Source: Angiostrongylus vasorum (taxonomy: Eukaryota; Nematoda; Chromadorea; Rhabditida; Metastrongylidae). From it: DNA of 64,000 nucleotides. The translations under genes and the position numbers were made by a program. Each line of letters opens with the position of its first letter. Position 1 is the first letter of the stretch. Positions 12,558-22,544 of the stretch are shown here, piece after piece. A model generated the notes under the pieces. It did no database searches, had not been told where the DNA came from, and was given only the letters and a program-made list of their open reading frames with translations. The stretch lies in the NCBI GenBank assembly GCA_018806985.1, contig JADANN010000034.1:682001-746000 (forward strand). Reading direction: 5' to 3'.

Positions 12558-12686
12558 TAAGGAAACCAGTAGAAAGGCAAATGTGTCCTGTATTTCATTC
12601 ATTGCATAAGTAAATCAGACTCACTAATGACATCGCTAAACATGGAAATTTTTAACTCACAAACACCACTTAACTTCCTTGTAATA

Positions 12687-15600
12687 TCAAATCGCTTCAT
12701 TTCCTGCATCTGACAGGTTTTCATCCGAAAAAAAAAAGCAGTGAAGCAAAAAGTAGAAACAGAAGCAAACCCCAAAATCTTCTCAAATTGTCCTCGTCTC
12801 ATAAGTGTTCTGTCATAACATCGATGAACCATGTGATAAGTCCATCAGGCTGAAGCAAAATGAGCGAATGCAAGTAACTAAGAGAATGAGTAAGGAATCT
12901 CCTCAGCCAGAGTGTGAAAGACCACTGCGTGGAGGAATAAATCTATTGCGCTTCCCTTCTTACTGAAAGGATCAGAAGCAAGCACCTGAAGAACCTACCT
13001 TTAATGGTAATTCACACTCTAAGTAACGTTCCATGATCTCCATCTAGTGCAACCCAATAAGAAGACTGTAAACAACTGGCAAATTTTGGTATCGGAAACT
13101 ATGACGTCATTCTATCAATCGTACTCTGCAAATTGCTTGCCTACAGCCGTGTAGATAAAGGACAAGCTAAGCACATTCCTGTGTTTTAAAGAAAATATGA
13201 AACAGGTAGTGATGACCAAAAACAAAACAACGATAAGCACACAACAACAATTTATTTTCCCCTAAATCTGCCAACAACCGGTGAACAACACAAAAAAAAA
13301 TCCCGAGAAAACAACCCTTCATACTTCCTACTTCATGTATGGCGGTATAACCACCAAAAGTCAATTCACACACACCTATGATCAAATAACATAATTTAAA
13401 TACAAGAACAATCAAAGCCCTGTACAACAACAACAACAAAAGTCGCAACTAGCACCCATTAACACCGGAGTTCCGTAATAATGAGCGTTCGGAATTTACA
13501 GTAGATAATGTAGAAGATTTACCTTTTGCAATGAGATTCAATATCAACTGAATAATATCGTTGAGGATACGACTAGTGGCAAATACGCCACCGATTACGG
13601 CACACAGACGCAAAAATAGCTTAACTATTGACCTGGAAATACGCAAGAGTAGAAAATTGATGCACAGAAGAGTCAAGGATAAATGGATTTCCATGAAGAT
13701 AAAATGAGTAGTCGTAAATAATCAAGGATAAAAAATAAAGCTCTCGGCGTTGATCAATCACTGAGGGATGCGCCATGCACTCCACTTCACTAGGCATCAT
13801 TGGAGGTGATTGAATGCATATGTGGCCTTCACAATGACTCGCCGTGGCCTACCGATGTATGCAGCCAGTGCTGCTATCCTCCCAGACAAATGTGGTACCA
13901 ATTTAGCCACCCCGGGGATGGAAGGCTAGGTGAGTCACAGGGGCGGGTATCGTGTGTTTGTTGCAGCGCGCCTCCGACCACTGCGCGACACGCGTCCTAT
14001 CGTAACGAATATTGACGACAAATAAAATTGTTGCAAATCTACCTAGCCGTTTCTCTGATCTCGATTACGTTGGCACAAAATTCGTACTCAAAGAGAATAC
14101 CACCATGACTGTGTTCACCATCGTTAAGTTTTTTCTTCTAAAACGTGCACATATGACACAAAAGACAAAGATAGCATTGGAAACAACAATAACAGAAGCA
14201 TTGACAACTTACTAGAAATGTGACTGAGTACTGATACGTCATTGTAAATCTGCCGAAGAGCCCGTGATAAATTTTAGTTGGAACAACCTTGATGAAGTAC
14301 CGATAGATGTCCTGACCTAAAATACTGTTCTGGAATAGAAGCGATTTCGGTACGATGATTTCAATTATGAATACTTTTACAAATCAGTAGAGATATTGGC
14401 TACCATGTGAACACATTTTGAAGTCGAAGTTATGTTTTTCTTCATAAGTTTGTACTCCAACATAGGATAGTTATTAGGAGGCCCTTATCCAATTTATGTA
14501 ATCGTCAAGATAGTCAGGTTTTCACCATCATCTGTTATATTACATTGATATCCTTTAAAAAAACAAGAACGTTAACACTAATCCTACTGTTGACTTTTTA
14601 TTTACTGCCTTTTACTAGCTTTCACGGCAGGGTATTATTTGTGCAACAACCACAGTGATGTTGAGATATTTGCAAAACTCCGAACGGCAGGTGTCTACGG
14701 TGGGAAACGAACGCGCTACTCTCCTTCCCAGATCAATCGTGTTAACGGGTGATTGCTGATGGCCGTGATCGATAGAACTGGCTGAGAGACAGGCGAAACG
14801 AAGGACCCGCATGTTGTGGTGGTGAGCGCGTTACTCCCCGGAAAGGACAATAGCTCGTTCGTTCCACACCGTAGACACCTGCCGTTCGGAGTTTTGCAAA
14901 AATATCTCAGCATCACTGTGGTTGTTTCACAAATAATACGCTGCCGTGAAAGCTAGTAAAAGGCAGTAAATAAAAAGTCAACATTGTGAATTTCAACTAT
15001 AGCCTCAGCTTAACTGGGTTCAATGCCGATTTGGGCTTCCCAGATCAATCCCGTTGACGGGTGATTGCTGATGGCCGTGATCGATAAAACTGGCTGAGAG
15101 ACAGGCGAAACGAAGGACCCGCATGTTGTGGTGGTGAACGCGTTACTCCTCGGAAAGGATAATAACTCGTTCGTTCCCCACCGTAGACACCTGCGGTCCG
15201 GAGCCTTGCAAATATCTCAGCATCACTGTGGTTGTTTCACTAATTATACTTCTGTGTCACAGAAGGTTAAAATGGATAAGTTGAGCTTCAGCTTGTTTTC
15301 CGAAAGTTTCGTTATAACTGCCTTGTGTAGACTAAAGAGGAGATCAAAATATTGATTACTCATTCAGAGACCAAATAAAGGTCAATTTTCAAAGAGGAAG
15401 GATGTTCTGAACAATGGAGACATTTCTATACAAGCTCACCACTTTGTGAAATCTGCTCAGCACCAGTAAGTGGGGTAACGAGGCCTCTCACCCTGGGCCC
15501 AAAGTTGAATTTTTCGACGCGATGAGATATGTTTCCACCTTAAAAATCCACTTTCGAAAAGCTGACTATAGAATTTAAAAGGCAGAACAAAAATGGAACA

Positions 15601-18600
15601 TACTCTGCTTCATCCCCCCAAGGTGCGCCATTTCTTGAAACAATCCAAGCCCTAAGGAGGACCCTATCGAAATTGTAATCTTTTCTTCCTTTCCTTTCCG
15701 AACTGGAAACTTCCCATGAACTCTGCACGCAGTTCCTTAAAAGAAACTTGAAAAAAAACAGAAGGAATTCACGTCTCCTTGGAAATACAAGAGTAAAATT
15801 TTGCTACATACAAAGAATTGACCAGTTTGAGAGAAAAAAAAACAATGGTGAACTTCTTTGATTGAGATCTATTTTTATAAGTCTCCAAGAATCCAGATTT
15901 TATGAGAGTAAGAAAATATGAAAGGTAAAGCTTTCTTCGTATTTCTAAACAATCCCATATCCAAAGTGATTGGGTCAAGAACTCACTTGGATACTTGGAC
16001 GGCGATTACTCAATGGTTGTGCGGGCCACAGCATAATTTCTATTGTTTTGGAGTCTTGTTGGTTTAGCCATTGTGTCTTCCTGGAGTCCCGAGGTCAGCC
16101 TGGCCAAAGTCTCAGTCGCCACCTCGTGGATCAGAGGGAGATTTGCCTCCATGTGACTTGATACTAGAACGGTGGTGAATGCAGGTATTGCTTTATTCTT
16201 CGATGGGTTTCCTGGCTGAAACGCCGGACTCCTTCTCAGATTGGATGACCCTGCCGGGGGATGAATCCTCCCACTGTACATCGTGGCCCGACACCCACGA
16301 ACATCTCCCAGCCACGATGAGACGGTAAACCGTAGGAAGGGGGTCAAGAACTAAAAAAATGATATCTCACTAGCAAAAAAAGCTTTTCGTAATCATAGCA
16401 CCATAGTCAATGTGTCGCACTCCTCGATTGTTTACGGCCTCGATGTGGCTAACTGGTGCTCTCTGGAGTCAAAAGGGGAAGTACAACAGGGTGTTTATCA
16501 CCAGAACACCAACCATGTCGAGTAGTTCGGTATTTCTACGAGGAAGCCCGATTAAGAGTAAAACAATAAAAAAAAGCTCCCGTCCAGGAAGAAGACGCGT
16601 TTCAAGCTGAAAGGAATCCTACCGATCCAACATGGTGTGCCAGTGGATGTAACAACCGGAAAACGGTTTGGTAGTTCTTGGGATCATCGAAAAATGCCGA
16701 TTACTGTCTCACGCACTTTGCTGATAGCTACTACGGACCTATGGCTTGCTGATAGCTCCTATAGGTCAATAACACAGATGAGAGAAAGACGAAACGAAGG
16801 ACTCACATGGTGTGGTGGTGAACGTGTTAGCCCCCCGGAAAGGCAATAGCGAGTTCGATCCCCACCGCAGGCACCTGCGGTCTGGAGTTTTGCAAATATC
16901 TCAGCCTCACCGTGGTTGATTTCGCATAATACCCTGCCATTAAAAAACAGTAGGCAGTAAATAAAAAAGTGACGATAGCTCATGCACTGTTATTCGGATA
17001 CTGAAGGCGACCTCCATTTACTTGAATGATCAACTTCATATCTCAACAAGGTTTATAAATACAACAACAATCGTTGTTTGAAATTGAGAAAACAGCCTAG
17101 CATTTCTTACTAGAAGAAAAACAAACGGCAATTCTTAAACATGCTTATACCTTCATCATCACCTTTAGAAGCAACAATCTGGAACATTCCCATCCCATTT
17201 CCAATCATAAAGATCTAGAAATAAAAATCAGCCTAGTAATTAGTTTTTCTTTTCACAGTATCGAAAAAGGCAGCAATTCAAACAGCATACGAAATGTCCT
17301 TGTTCGGTTTCGCCGTTCTGTTCTTGCACTTTCCGTTGCTGGTTAATTGCTTCCGCTTCATCACTCTGCTTCTGATTAGCAAGTTTTTCCAAGTTCTCTT
17401 GAACATCTGAGTCGATATATTGCAACTAAAGAATCAAAAAATGGAAGGAACAGGAAGAAAATAGTAAGAACTAGCAACGAGAACTTGGTTTTTGAAGAAG
17501 ATAAGACATGGCAGACGCATTACTTTCGGAAAGCTGCATCAGTTTGAACTGTATGTCAAGGATGCTCACTTATAACAAAAGAAATCCTAAAAGGATAATG
17601 GGAGCTTTTGAACGTGGTTACCATTTACCTCCTCAAGACCTCGAAGTCTAGCGTTGTTCATCGCGGAATGTGCGTGTCGAAGTATAGTCCAGTACATTTG
17701 CTCTTCCTCGGTAAATTCAAATCTATAACCGATATTTTGTTAAACGACAGATCTAGGTAAAAGCTTTGGTTTCAAAACCGGATAGCTCTCTAGCAGGTCA
17801 GAGCAGAACTGGAATCAGTCTTACATGAAAAGGATTCATAGTAAAATAATCCTAGTAAACCATATCACTATCAACGCTTAAGATTTACCTAGTAGGGTCC
17901 TTCTTGATGCTTTGTTGCAATGGAGCAAATAACCCCACACTTTCGTCCATAGTGCTAACCACAGCCAGGTTATTACATGGTGTTGCTATGACCATATCGA
18001 TATCGAGATCAGGCAAACTAAATGTTGTAAAATAAGATCATTAGGACTGCAGACATGGTTAGAACTTGAAAGCATGAAGATGTAAAGAAGGGAATGAAGG
18101 GTTTTACCTCCGAAAACATTCTTTTTTATTATACGCCCAAATCACATTAGAAAAAGATAAAGCTGTCAGCGTTGATCAATCCCTGAAAGATGCGCTACGC
18201 ATCCAACTTCATTAGGCATAAAGGTAAATGAATGCATATTTGGCTTTACAATGACTTGCGGTGAATTACCGAAGTCTCGAGCCACTGCTGCTACCCTCCC
18301 AAAGAAATCCGGTCCCAATTTGCCAACCCCGGAGGGATGGAGGGCTTGGTAGGCCCGGGGTGCCGGGATCTAAGTCACATTACCGATGGCAACTGAGTGA
18401 TAGAATAATGACCACAGTCAATTTAAAACTTCAGAAAACCCAAAGATTAAAAAAAAATGTAAGTAGAAGCTCACTCGAACAACGCTGTGTCCACATCAAA
18501 TCGATAGTTATATTCCTTCTCTCCAGAGATGTAGTGAACCACTTCACCAACGACGAGGCAGAAAACGACGAAGAAACAGACGAGGGCTACTTAACCGTAT

Positions 18601-19078
18601 ATTTTCATAAAACCCATTTTAACTATTAAGCGGGTAGTTAATAAAATAAACACCATTAATGGCCAGGCCAACTATGCTGCCAATTTTAACGGCCAGAGGA
18701 CAGGTTACCAGCCCATTTTTCAAGAAAAGATGGAAATTTCTTCACCAACGGTTAACAAGAGAAGTGCTGGGATTTATAAACTCCAAAAATATACAGGAAC
18801 ATCATACGAAGACAAAACCCCCAGCAAGGAATTAAAGGGAAATCGAACAATGTCTCTCAACGAAGAAATCGATGCCGGTGCACTGGCCACCCCGAACGGA
18901 CCATCTTTATAAAGATTTACAGAAAGAAATTACACGACGCTTACAAGAACTCACTCAAACCCGAAGATGATTTCTTCTCTTCCTTGATATTGTCCACAAA
19001 TTTTTCAAAAATATCAAGTTCCTCAACAACCTTTTTTACTTTTCGTCTTTGTCGTATACCCCCCGACTCCAACATCAT
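12687..19078 (-). CDS. ERGIC2/Erv41-like early-secretory cargo receptor, 11 exons
   Basis: Likely cycles between ER and Golgi with the ERGIC3/Erv46 partner. Exons (minus): 18955-19078, 18475-18589, 17889-18017, 17629-17722, 17291-17425, 17151-17214, 15440-15538, 14213-14316, 14043-14137, 13523-13632, 12687-12709. They total 1092 nt, 363 aa plus TGA, with phases agreeing at all ten junctions; human ERGIC2 is about 377 aa. A basic cytosolic N-terminus (RQRRKVKKVVEELDIFEKF) is followed by a membrane segment at about 42-60 (IALVCFFVVFCLVVGE). The long lumenal part includes CNNLAVV, GNISHRVEKFNFG and YRYFIKVVPTKIYH, the family's diagnostic motifs. A second membrane segment is at about 325-355 (LRLCAVIGGVFATSRIL). 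Weakest points are the exon-2 acceptor (GGTTAAG) and the 23-nt last exon; reading through exon 10 would instead end SGVNGC. Introns hold family A, B and D repeats. Confidence 0.9.
13723..13996 (-). repeat. family B SINE in ERGIC2-like intron 9
   Basis: Lies between exons 9 and 10, sense with the host gene. The tRNA-like head at the high end reads GTGTCGCGCAGTGGTCGG (A box). The tail is interrupted TTTATTTTTTATCC. Confidence 0.8.
14588..14738 (-). repeat. family D repeat, left arm of an intronic hairpin
   Basis: Truncated minus-strand family D copy placed head-to-head with the next copy at 14739-14995. Together they form an inverted repeat with arms of about 150 bp inside the intron between exons 7 and 8 of the ERGIC2-like gene. 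Confidence 0.75.
14739..14995 (+). repeat. family D repeat, right arm of an intronic hairpin
   Basis: Runs GGTGATTGCTGATGGCCG, CGAAACGAAGGACCCGC, a tRNA-like segment with CGTTCGTTCC, GGAGTTTTGCAAA and the tail GGCAGTAAATAAAAAGTC. It continues directly into a second unit at 14996. Confidence 0.8.
14996..15258 (+). repeat. family D repeat, tandem second unit
   Basis: Begins at the unit start CAGCTTAACTGGGTTCAA, which itself contains a B-box match (GGTTCAATGCC). It then repeats the order of the preceding copy, so two D units stand head-to-tail. It ends within the ATATCTCAGCATCAC segment. Confidence 0.8.
15983..16340 (-). repeat. family A repeat (copy 3) in ERGIC2-like intron 6
   Basis: Minus-strand copy, sense with the host gene. 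The tail at the low end gives CCAAGTATCCAAGTGAG in the reverse complement. Core TAGTATCAAGTCACATGG is diverged. Confidence 0.8.
16670..16975 (+). repeat. family D repeat in ERGIC2-like intron 6
   Basis: Antisense to the host gene. It has the cleanest internal promoter match in the family: GAGTTCGATCCCC (B box) at about 16850-16862, with GTGTGGTGGTGAACGTG upstream as the weak A-box region. The tail is GGCAGTAAATAAAAAAGTGA. Confidence 0.75.
18152..18372 (-). repeat. family B SINE, 5'-truncated, in ERGIC2-like intron 2
   Basis: Retains the tail and the shared core (GGGACCGGATTTCTTTGGGA on the minus strand) but loses the tRNA-like head. Sense with the host gene. Confidence 0.75.
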
Positions 19079-19091
19079 TACTAAAATCAAC
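19079..19091 (-). promoter_or_regulatory. possible spliced-leader acceptor of the ERGIC2-like gene
   Basis: On the minus strand GTTGATTTTAG ends 2 nt before the first ATG (19078). In nematodes an acceptor so close to the start with no recognisable upstream coding exon often marks trans-splicing. An ordinary 5' UTR intron is the alternative; a 29-nt segment bounded by TTTCAG and GTGAAT near 20122-20150 could be such a UTR exon. Confidence 0.4.
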
Positions 19092-19312
19092 ACATTAGCA
19101 TTGAGTAGTAATAGCTAGCCCGGTATGAACGAAACATAGGAAACATAAGTAAACATAAAATATTTAACTCATGCTAATTTATCAGCTGGAACAATAAGAA
19201 TATTTTGAAGTAACCTTGTAGTAAGCAAATTATCGAATTAAAGCCAATCCACTCAGGACCAATATTGTGTCTAAATTCCCGCATTTTTATTCCAAGACCA
19301 GCTGTTAAATGG

Positions 19313-19581
19313 AAAATCAAAAGATAGAACTTTGGGCGTTGGTTGATCTCGGATGGATGTGCCATGCATTCATCTTCATCAAGCATCGTTGCAGATGATT
19401 GAATGCATATCTGGCCTATACAATGACTCACAGCTGTCTTCCAGTGTATCGAGCAAGTGCTGTTATCCTCCCAGATAAGTCTGATACAATTTACCGACCA
19501 CCGAAGGGATGGAAGGCTTGGTCAGCCTTGGGCGTGAGGACAGATCCTATGTTTCCTACGACCATTGCGCTACACGCATCC
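19313..19581 (-). repeat. family B SINE upstream of the ERGIC2-like gene
   Basis: Diverged copy with a recognisable order of tail, TTGAATGCATATCTGGCC-type middle, core and head (GATGCGTGTAGCGCAATGG in the reverse complement). Confidence 0.75.
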
Positions 19582-19647
19582 CAAGATCAGCTGTTCCTTT
19601 TCGTAATTTGATGGCTAGCAAAACATTTTATTTATTTTTACTTTGAT

Positions 19648-20016
19648 GGCTGGTTCTCACTAGTGTTGTGGGCCCCAGCATAATTTCTGTGGTTTCGGAG
19701 TTCTGCTGGTTTAGCAATTGTGGCTCCTTGGAGTCCCAAGGTCGGCTAAGCCAAAGTCTGCCTCTGGTCGACATCACCACAGGCAACCGCCGCGCTTCTG
19801 GATCAGGGGGAGATTCGCCACCGTGCTACTAGTTTGATACCAGGACGACGGTGGATCCTGGTACTGATTTACTCTTGGTGATTTTCCTAATGGAAATGCC
19901 GGCCTCCATCTTAGGCTGAGAGACCCTGGTGGGGGATGAATCCCCCTGCTGTGCATTGCAGCCCAACACCCAGGAACACCTCTCATCCATAATGAGGCGG
20001 TAAACCGTTGGGATGG
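19648..20016 (-). repeat. family A repeat (copy 4)
   Basis: Minus-strand copy with a shortened tail; the CAAGTATCC units are missing or degraded. The head CGGTTTACCGCCTCATTATG at the high end is clear. Confidence 0.8.
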
Positions 20017-20527
20017 ACTATCAAAAAGATCTATAAAAAAATTCGCCAGCGTCATAATCCTAAGCACGCTTAGGATAAAAAGAATTGTTTAACATTCCCA
20101 CATAAAGTTAGTTTTAAGTAGATTCACCTGCAATGCTCAAACATTCTAGATTGTCCCTGAAAGATGGTAGTAGACCTCAGTTCATATTGAAAGCTGCGTT
20201 TCCTATCTAGAATGACTTCGTTTTGAAGCACGGAACACGAGAGACTATAGAATAGCTGATATATAGTTGAAAGCCAACTAGTTCAAATTGCTTCTTACAA
20301 ATTTCAAAGCATTATAAAAGCTATTGTAAGCGTTGAGTTACTCCATTAGAATGCTTATTTATGTCTGCTTACCTAGTTCTGGTTCGCCATTATTGTTGAA
20401 ACAAGTGGGGAGGGGGGAAGAGAGAGGAGGAAGAGAGAAAACTTTGTCGGTTTCGTATTAATTTGAAACGACTCTTTATTCGAGCTTCAAAACGCTTCTC
20501 GAGGATTATGTGTGCATAGAAAACTAG
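20017..20527. other. no gene recognised
   Basis: Upstream of the ERGIC2-like gene. Contains a purine-rich patch of GGGGAGG/GAGAGGAGG type at about 20407-20440. A possible 5' UTR exon near 20122-20150 is discussed with the spliced-leader site. Nothing else supported. Confidence 0.35.
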
Positions 20528-20910
20528 CAGCGGGCGGATAGCACAGTGGTAGTGATGTCCGTCATCACGAGCGTGGTGCTATTTCGATTCCACCTCGGGC
20601 AATCAAAGCTTCTCATCCCTCCGGAGTCGGTAAACTGGTACCGGACTTGTCTGGGAAAAAATCACTCTCTGCAATCACATTGGGAACGCTCCATCCCGGC
20701 TATCTCAGGGCTCCATGGAGAATTGCTCGACCAACATTCTACGACATTCAAGGTGAAATGGAAATCCTCAAGCAGCAATCGAAGCCACACGTAAAGTTGG
20801 AAGACCTTCGCGGACAATGGATAAGAGGAAACGAATTGAATGTGAGAAGTGCTGTGATCCGCACAGCAGACGTGAAGACGGATCAAATAAAATAAAAATA
20901 AAATAAAGCA
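20528..20910 (+). repeat. family C tRNA-derived SINE, full-length
   Basis: The head GATAGCACAGTGGTAGTGA carries an A box (TAGCACAGTGG) and a B-box-like TTTCGATTCC about 35 nt later, the spacing of a pol III tRNA promoter. The core CTCCGGAGTCGGTAAACT, then GGTACCGGACTTGTCTGGGA, is shared with family B. The body includes TCCTCAAGCAGCAATCGAAG and GAATGTGAGAAGTGCTGTGA. The 3' end is an AAATAAAAT-type A-rich tail. The open frames across it are not proteins. Confidence 0.85.
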
Positions 20911-20911
20911 A

Positions 20912-21235
20912 GAAAAGAAAGCTAGTTGGGAGAGAGGCGAAACGAAAGGCCCGCATGGTGCGGCAGTGAACGCGTTCGCTCCCGGAAAGGGCAATAGTGC
21001 GTTCGTACCCCACCGTAGACACCAGCAGTCCGGAGTTTTGCAAATATTTCAGCATTATTATGGTTGTACTTTACACATAATATCCTGCTGTGAAAAATTG
21101 TAACAGGCAGCGAATAAAATGTTAACATTGAGATTCCACCTGTAGCCTCGGCTTAACTGGGTTCATTGCCGATTTGCATTCCCCCAGATCAGTCCCGTTA
21201 ACGAGTGATAGCTGATGGCAATTGTAGGTATCATG
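20912..21235 (+). repeat. family D repeats, tail-to-head junction
   Basis: A D unit missing its 5' part, ending GGCAGCGAATAAAATGTTAA. It is followed, after the standard link, by the first about 90 bp of a second unit (CTTAACTGGGTTCATTGCCG). The same junction order is seen at 14975-15025. Confidence 0.75.
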
Positions 21236-22544
21236 TTTTACTTTTTAAAAAGTGAAAAAAGGCTTAGTAAAAAAGAATTTGTTTGCTTGGCAAGCAATAA
21301 AAAGAGATGGGTGGTTTTTGTGCTCTGTGAGCTTTTGCTTTTACTATATGGATAATAACTGCTAAACATGTAAACAAATGGGAATGCTTCAAAAATTGTA
21401 TCATCTAGTACTTGATTCACTAGTTTTTTTTTCATTCTATCCGTAAAAAACTGTTATGTAGCATATCGAAAATCCTCTATGTCTCTTCATACAACAAGAC
21501 ATCTCTTTTGCTATTTCTTTATTGTTCCATTTATTATAATCGTATAATTCATTACAAAATCACCTTGGTTGTAGTGTCTTGGTGTTCCTTTGGGATATAC
21601 ATGCTATACATTATACGCAGTTCTATGCAACTTAATTCGTTAGGCCACTTTTGGCAAAGCTATATAAATTACTTATACGAGCTCCTCTTGCTAAGCATCG
21701 ACTGTCTCAAGCACGCATTAGTAAAGTCTCCTTTCCACCATGTGACTGTGTTACAGTGGATTCAGTGCTGAAGGGGCACAAGGGAATCATATTTTAGTTC
21801 ACCACTCATCGTAAAGAATTATAACCATCGTGTCGGGTCGGTGTTTTTTCTTTTTCTGTTGGTAAACATATGTATGTCGGAACTCCGAAAGCAGGACTGT
21901 AGGATGAGGATATTGAACGTGCAGATTCGCATGGTATTGCATCAAAATGAAAGTAGCAACAAGAGAAAGAGAAATAAATTATAGATGAGCTGTGATGCAC
22001 AGCAAGTAATTGATGAATGACTTGAAAAGTCCTGGGAAAAATGAGGTCCACTTCAGTTGTGCATTACTGCATGTATTCCTCGGCACATCTTAATAGTGAA
22101 CTCTATTGTTCTGAGCCACCCTGTCTTTCTAATACTTTTGACGAGATGATGCCGCTGTGTGGAAGTCCGTTGTTCAAGTTGTTAGGTTGGTGGTGTTCTC
22201 GTCGTATGCTGACGATACCATGGTTGTGCAATTTCGATACAGACCGTGAAAGAATAAAGGATTTTTATCAACCGACCAAGCGTGTCCTATTGTTCGAATC
22301 CTTCCATGGCCATGTTCTATAATCGAATCCTTCGGCTTTCGTTTATCCGAAGAACCTTACTAGGTTTCGTAGTCCTGTTGATAATATGATTCATCGTATT
22401 GAACTCTTCTAAGTTATTATTCACGTGGTTCTCGATACCGGCATATTCGCATAACTGTCTTTGATTGCCTTTTCTCTGAGGTCTTTCGATATTTCTTAAT
22501 AACTTTTTCCACACGTACTTCCGAACACCAACGGATCTCCCTCA
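21236..22544. other. no gene recognised
   Basis: AT-rich DNA. Open frames of 65-93 codons on both strands have no recognised domain. No repeat family match seen. Confidence 0.4.

Noticed and set aside
12344..12613. 89-codon open frame that looks like a small protein
   Set aside because: It lies in a family B SINE. Similar frames appear at other copies (55651, 57686, 18261) only because the repeat recurs.
20546..20994. Overlapping open frames on both strands
   Set aside because: They span the full-length family C SINE and the start of family D; pol III-type boxes and an A-rich tail explain the sequence.
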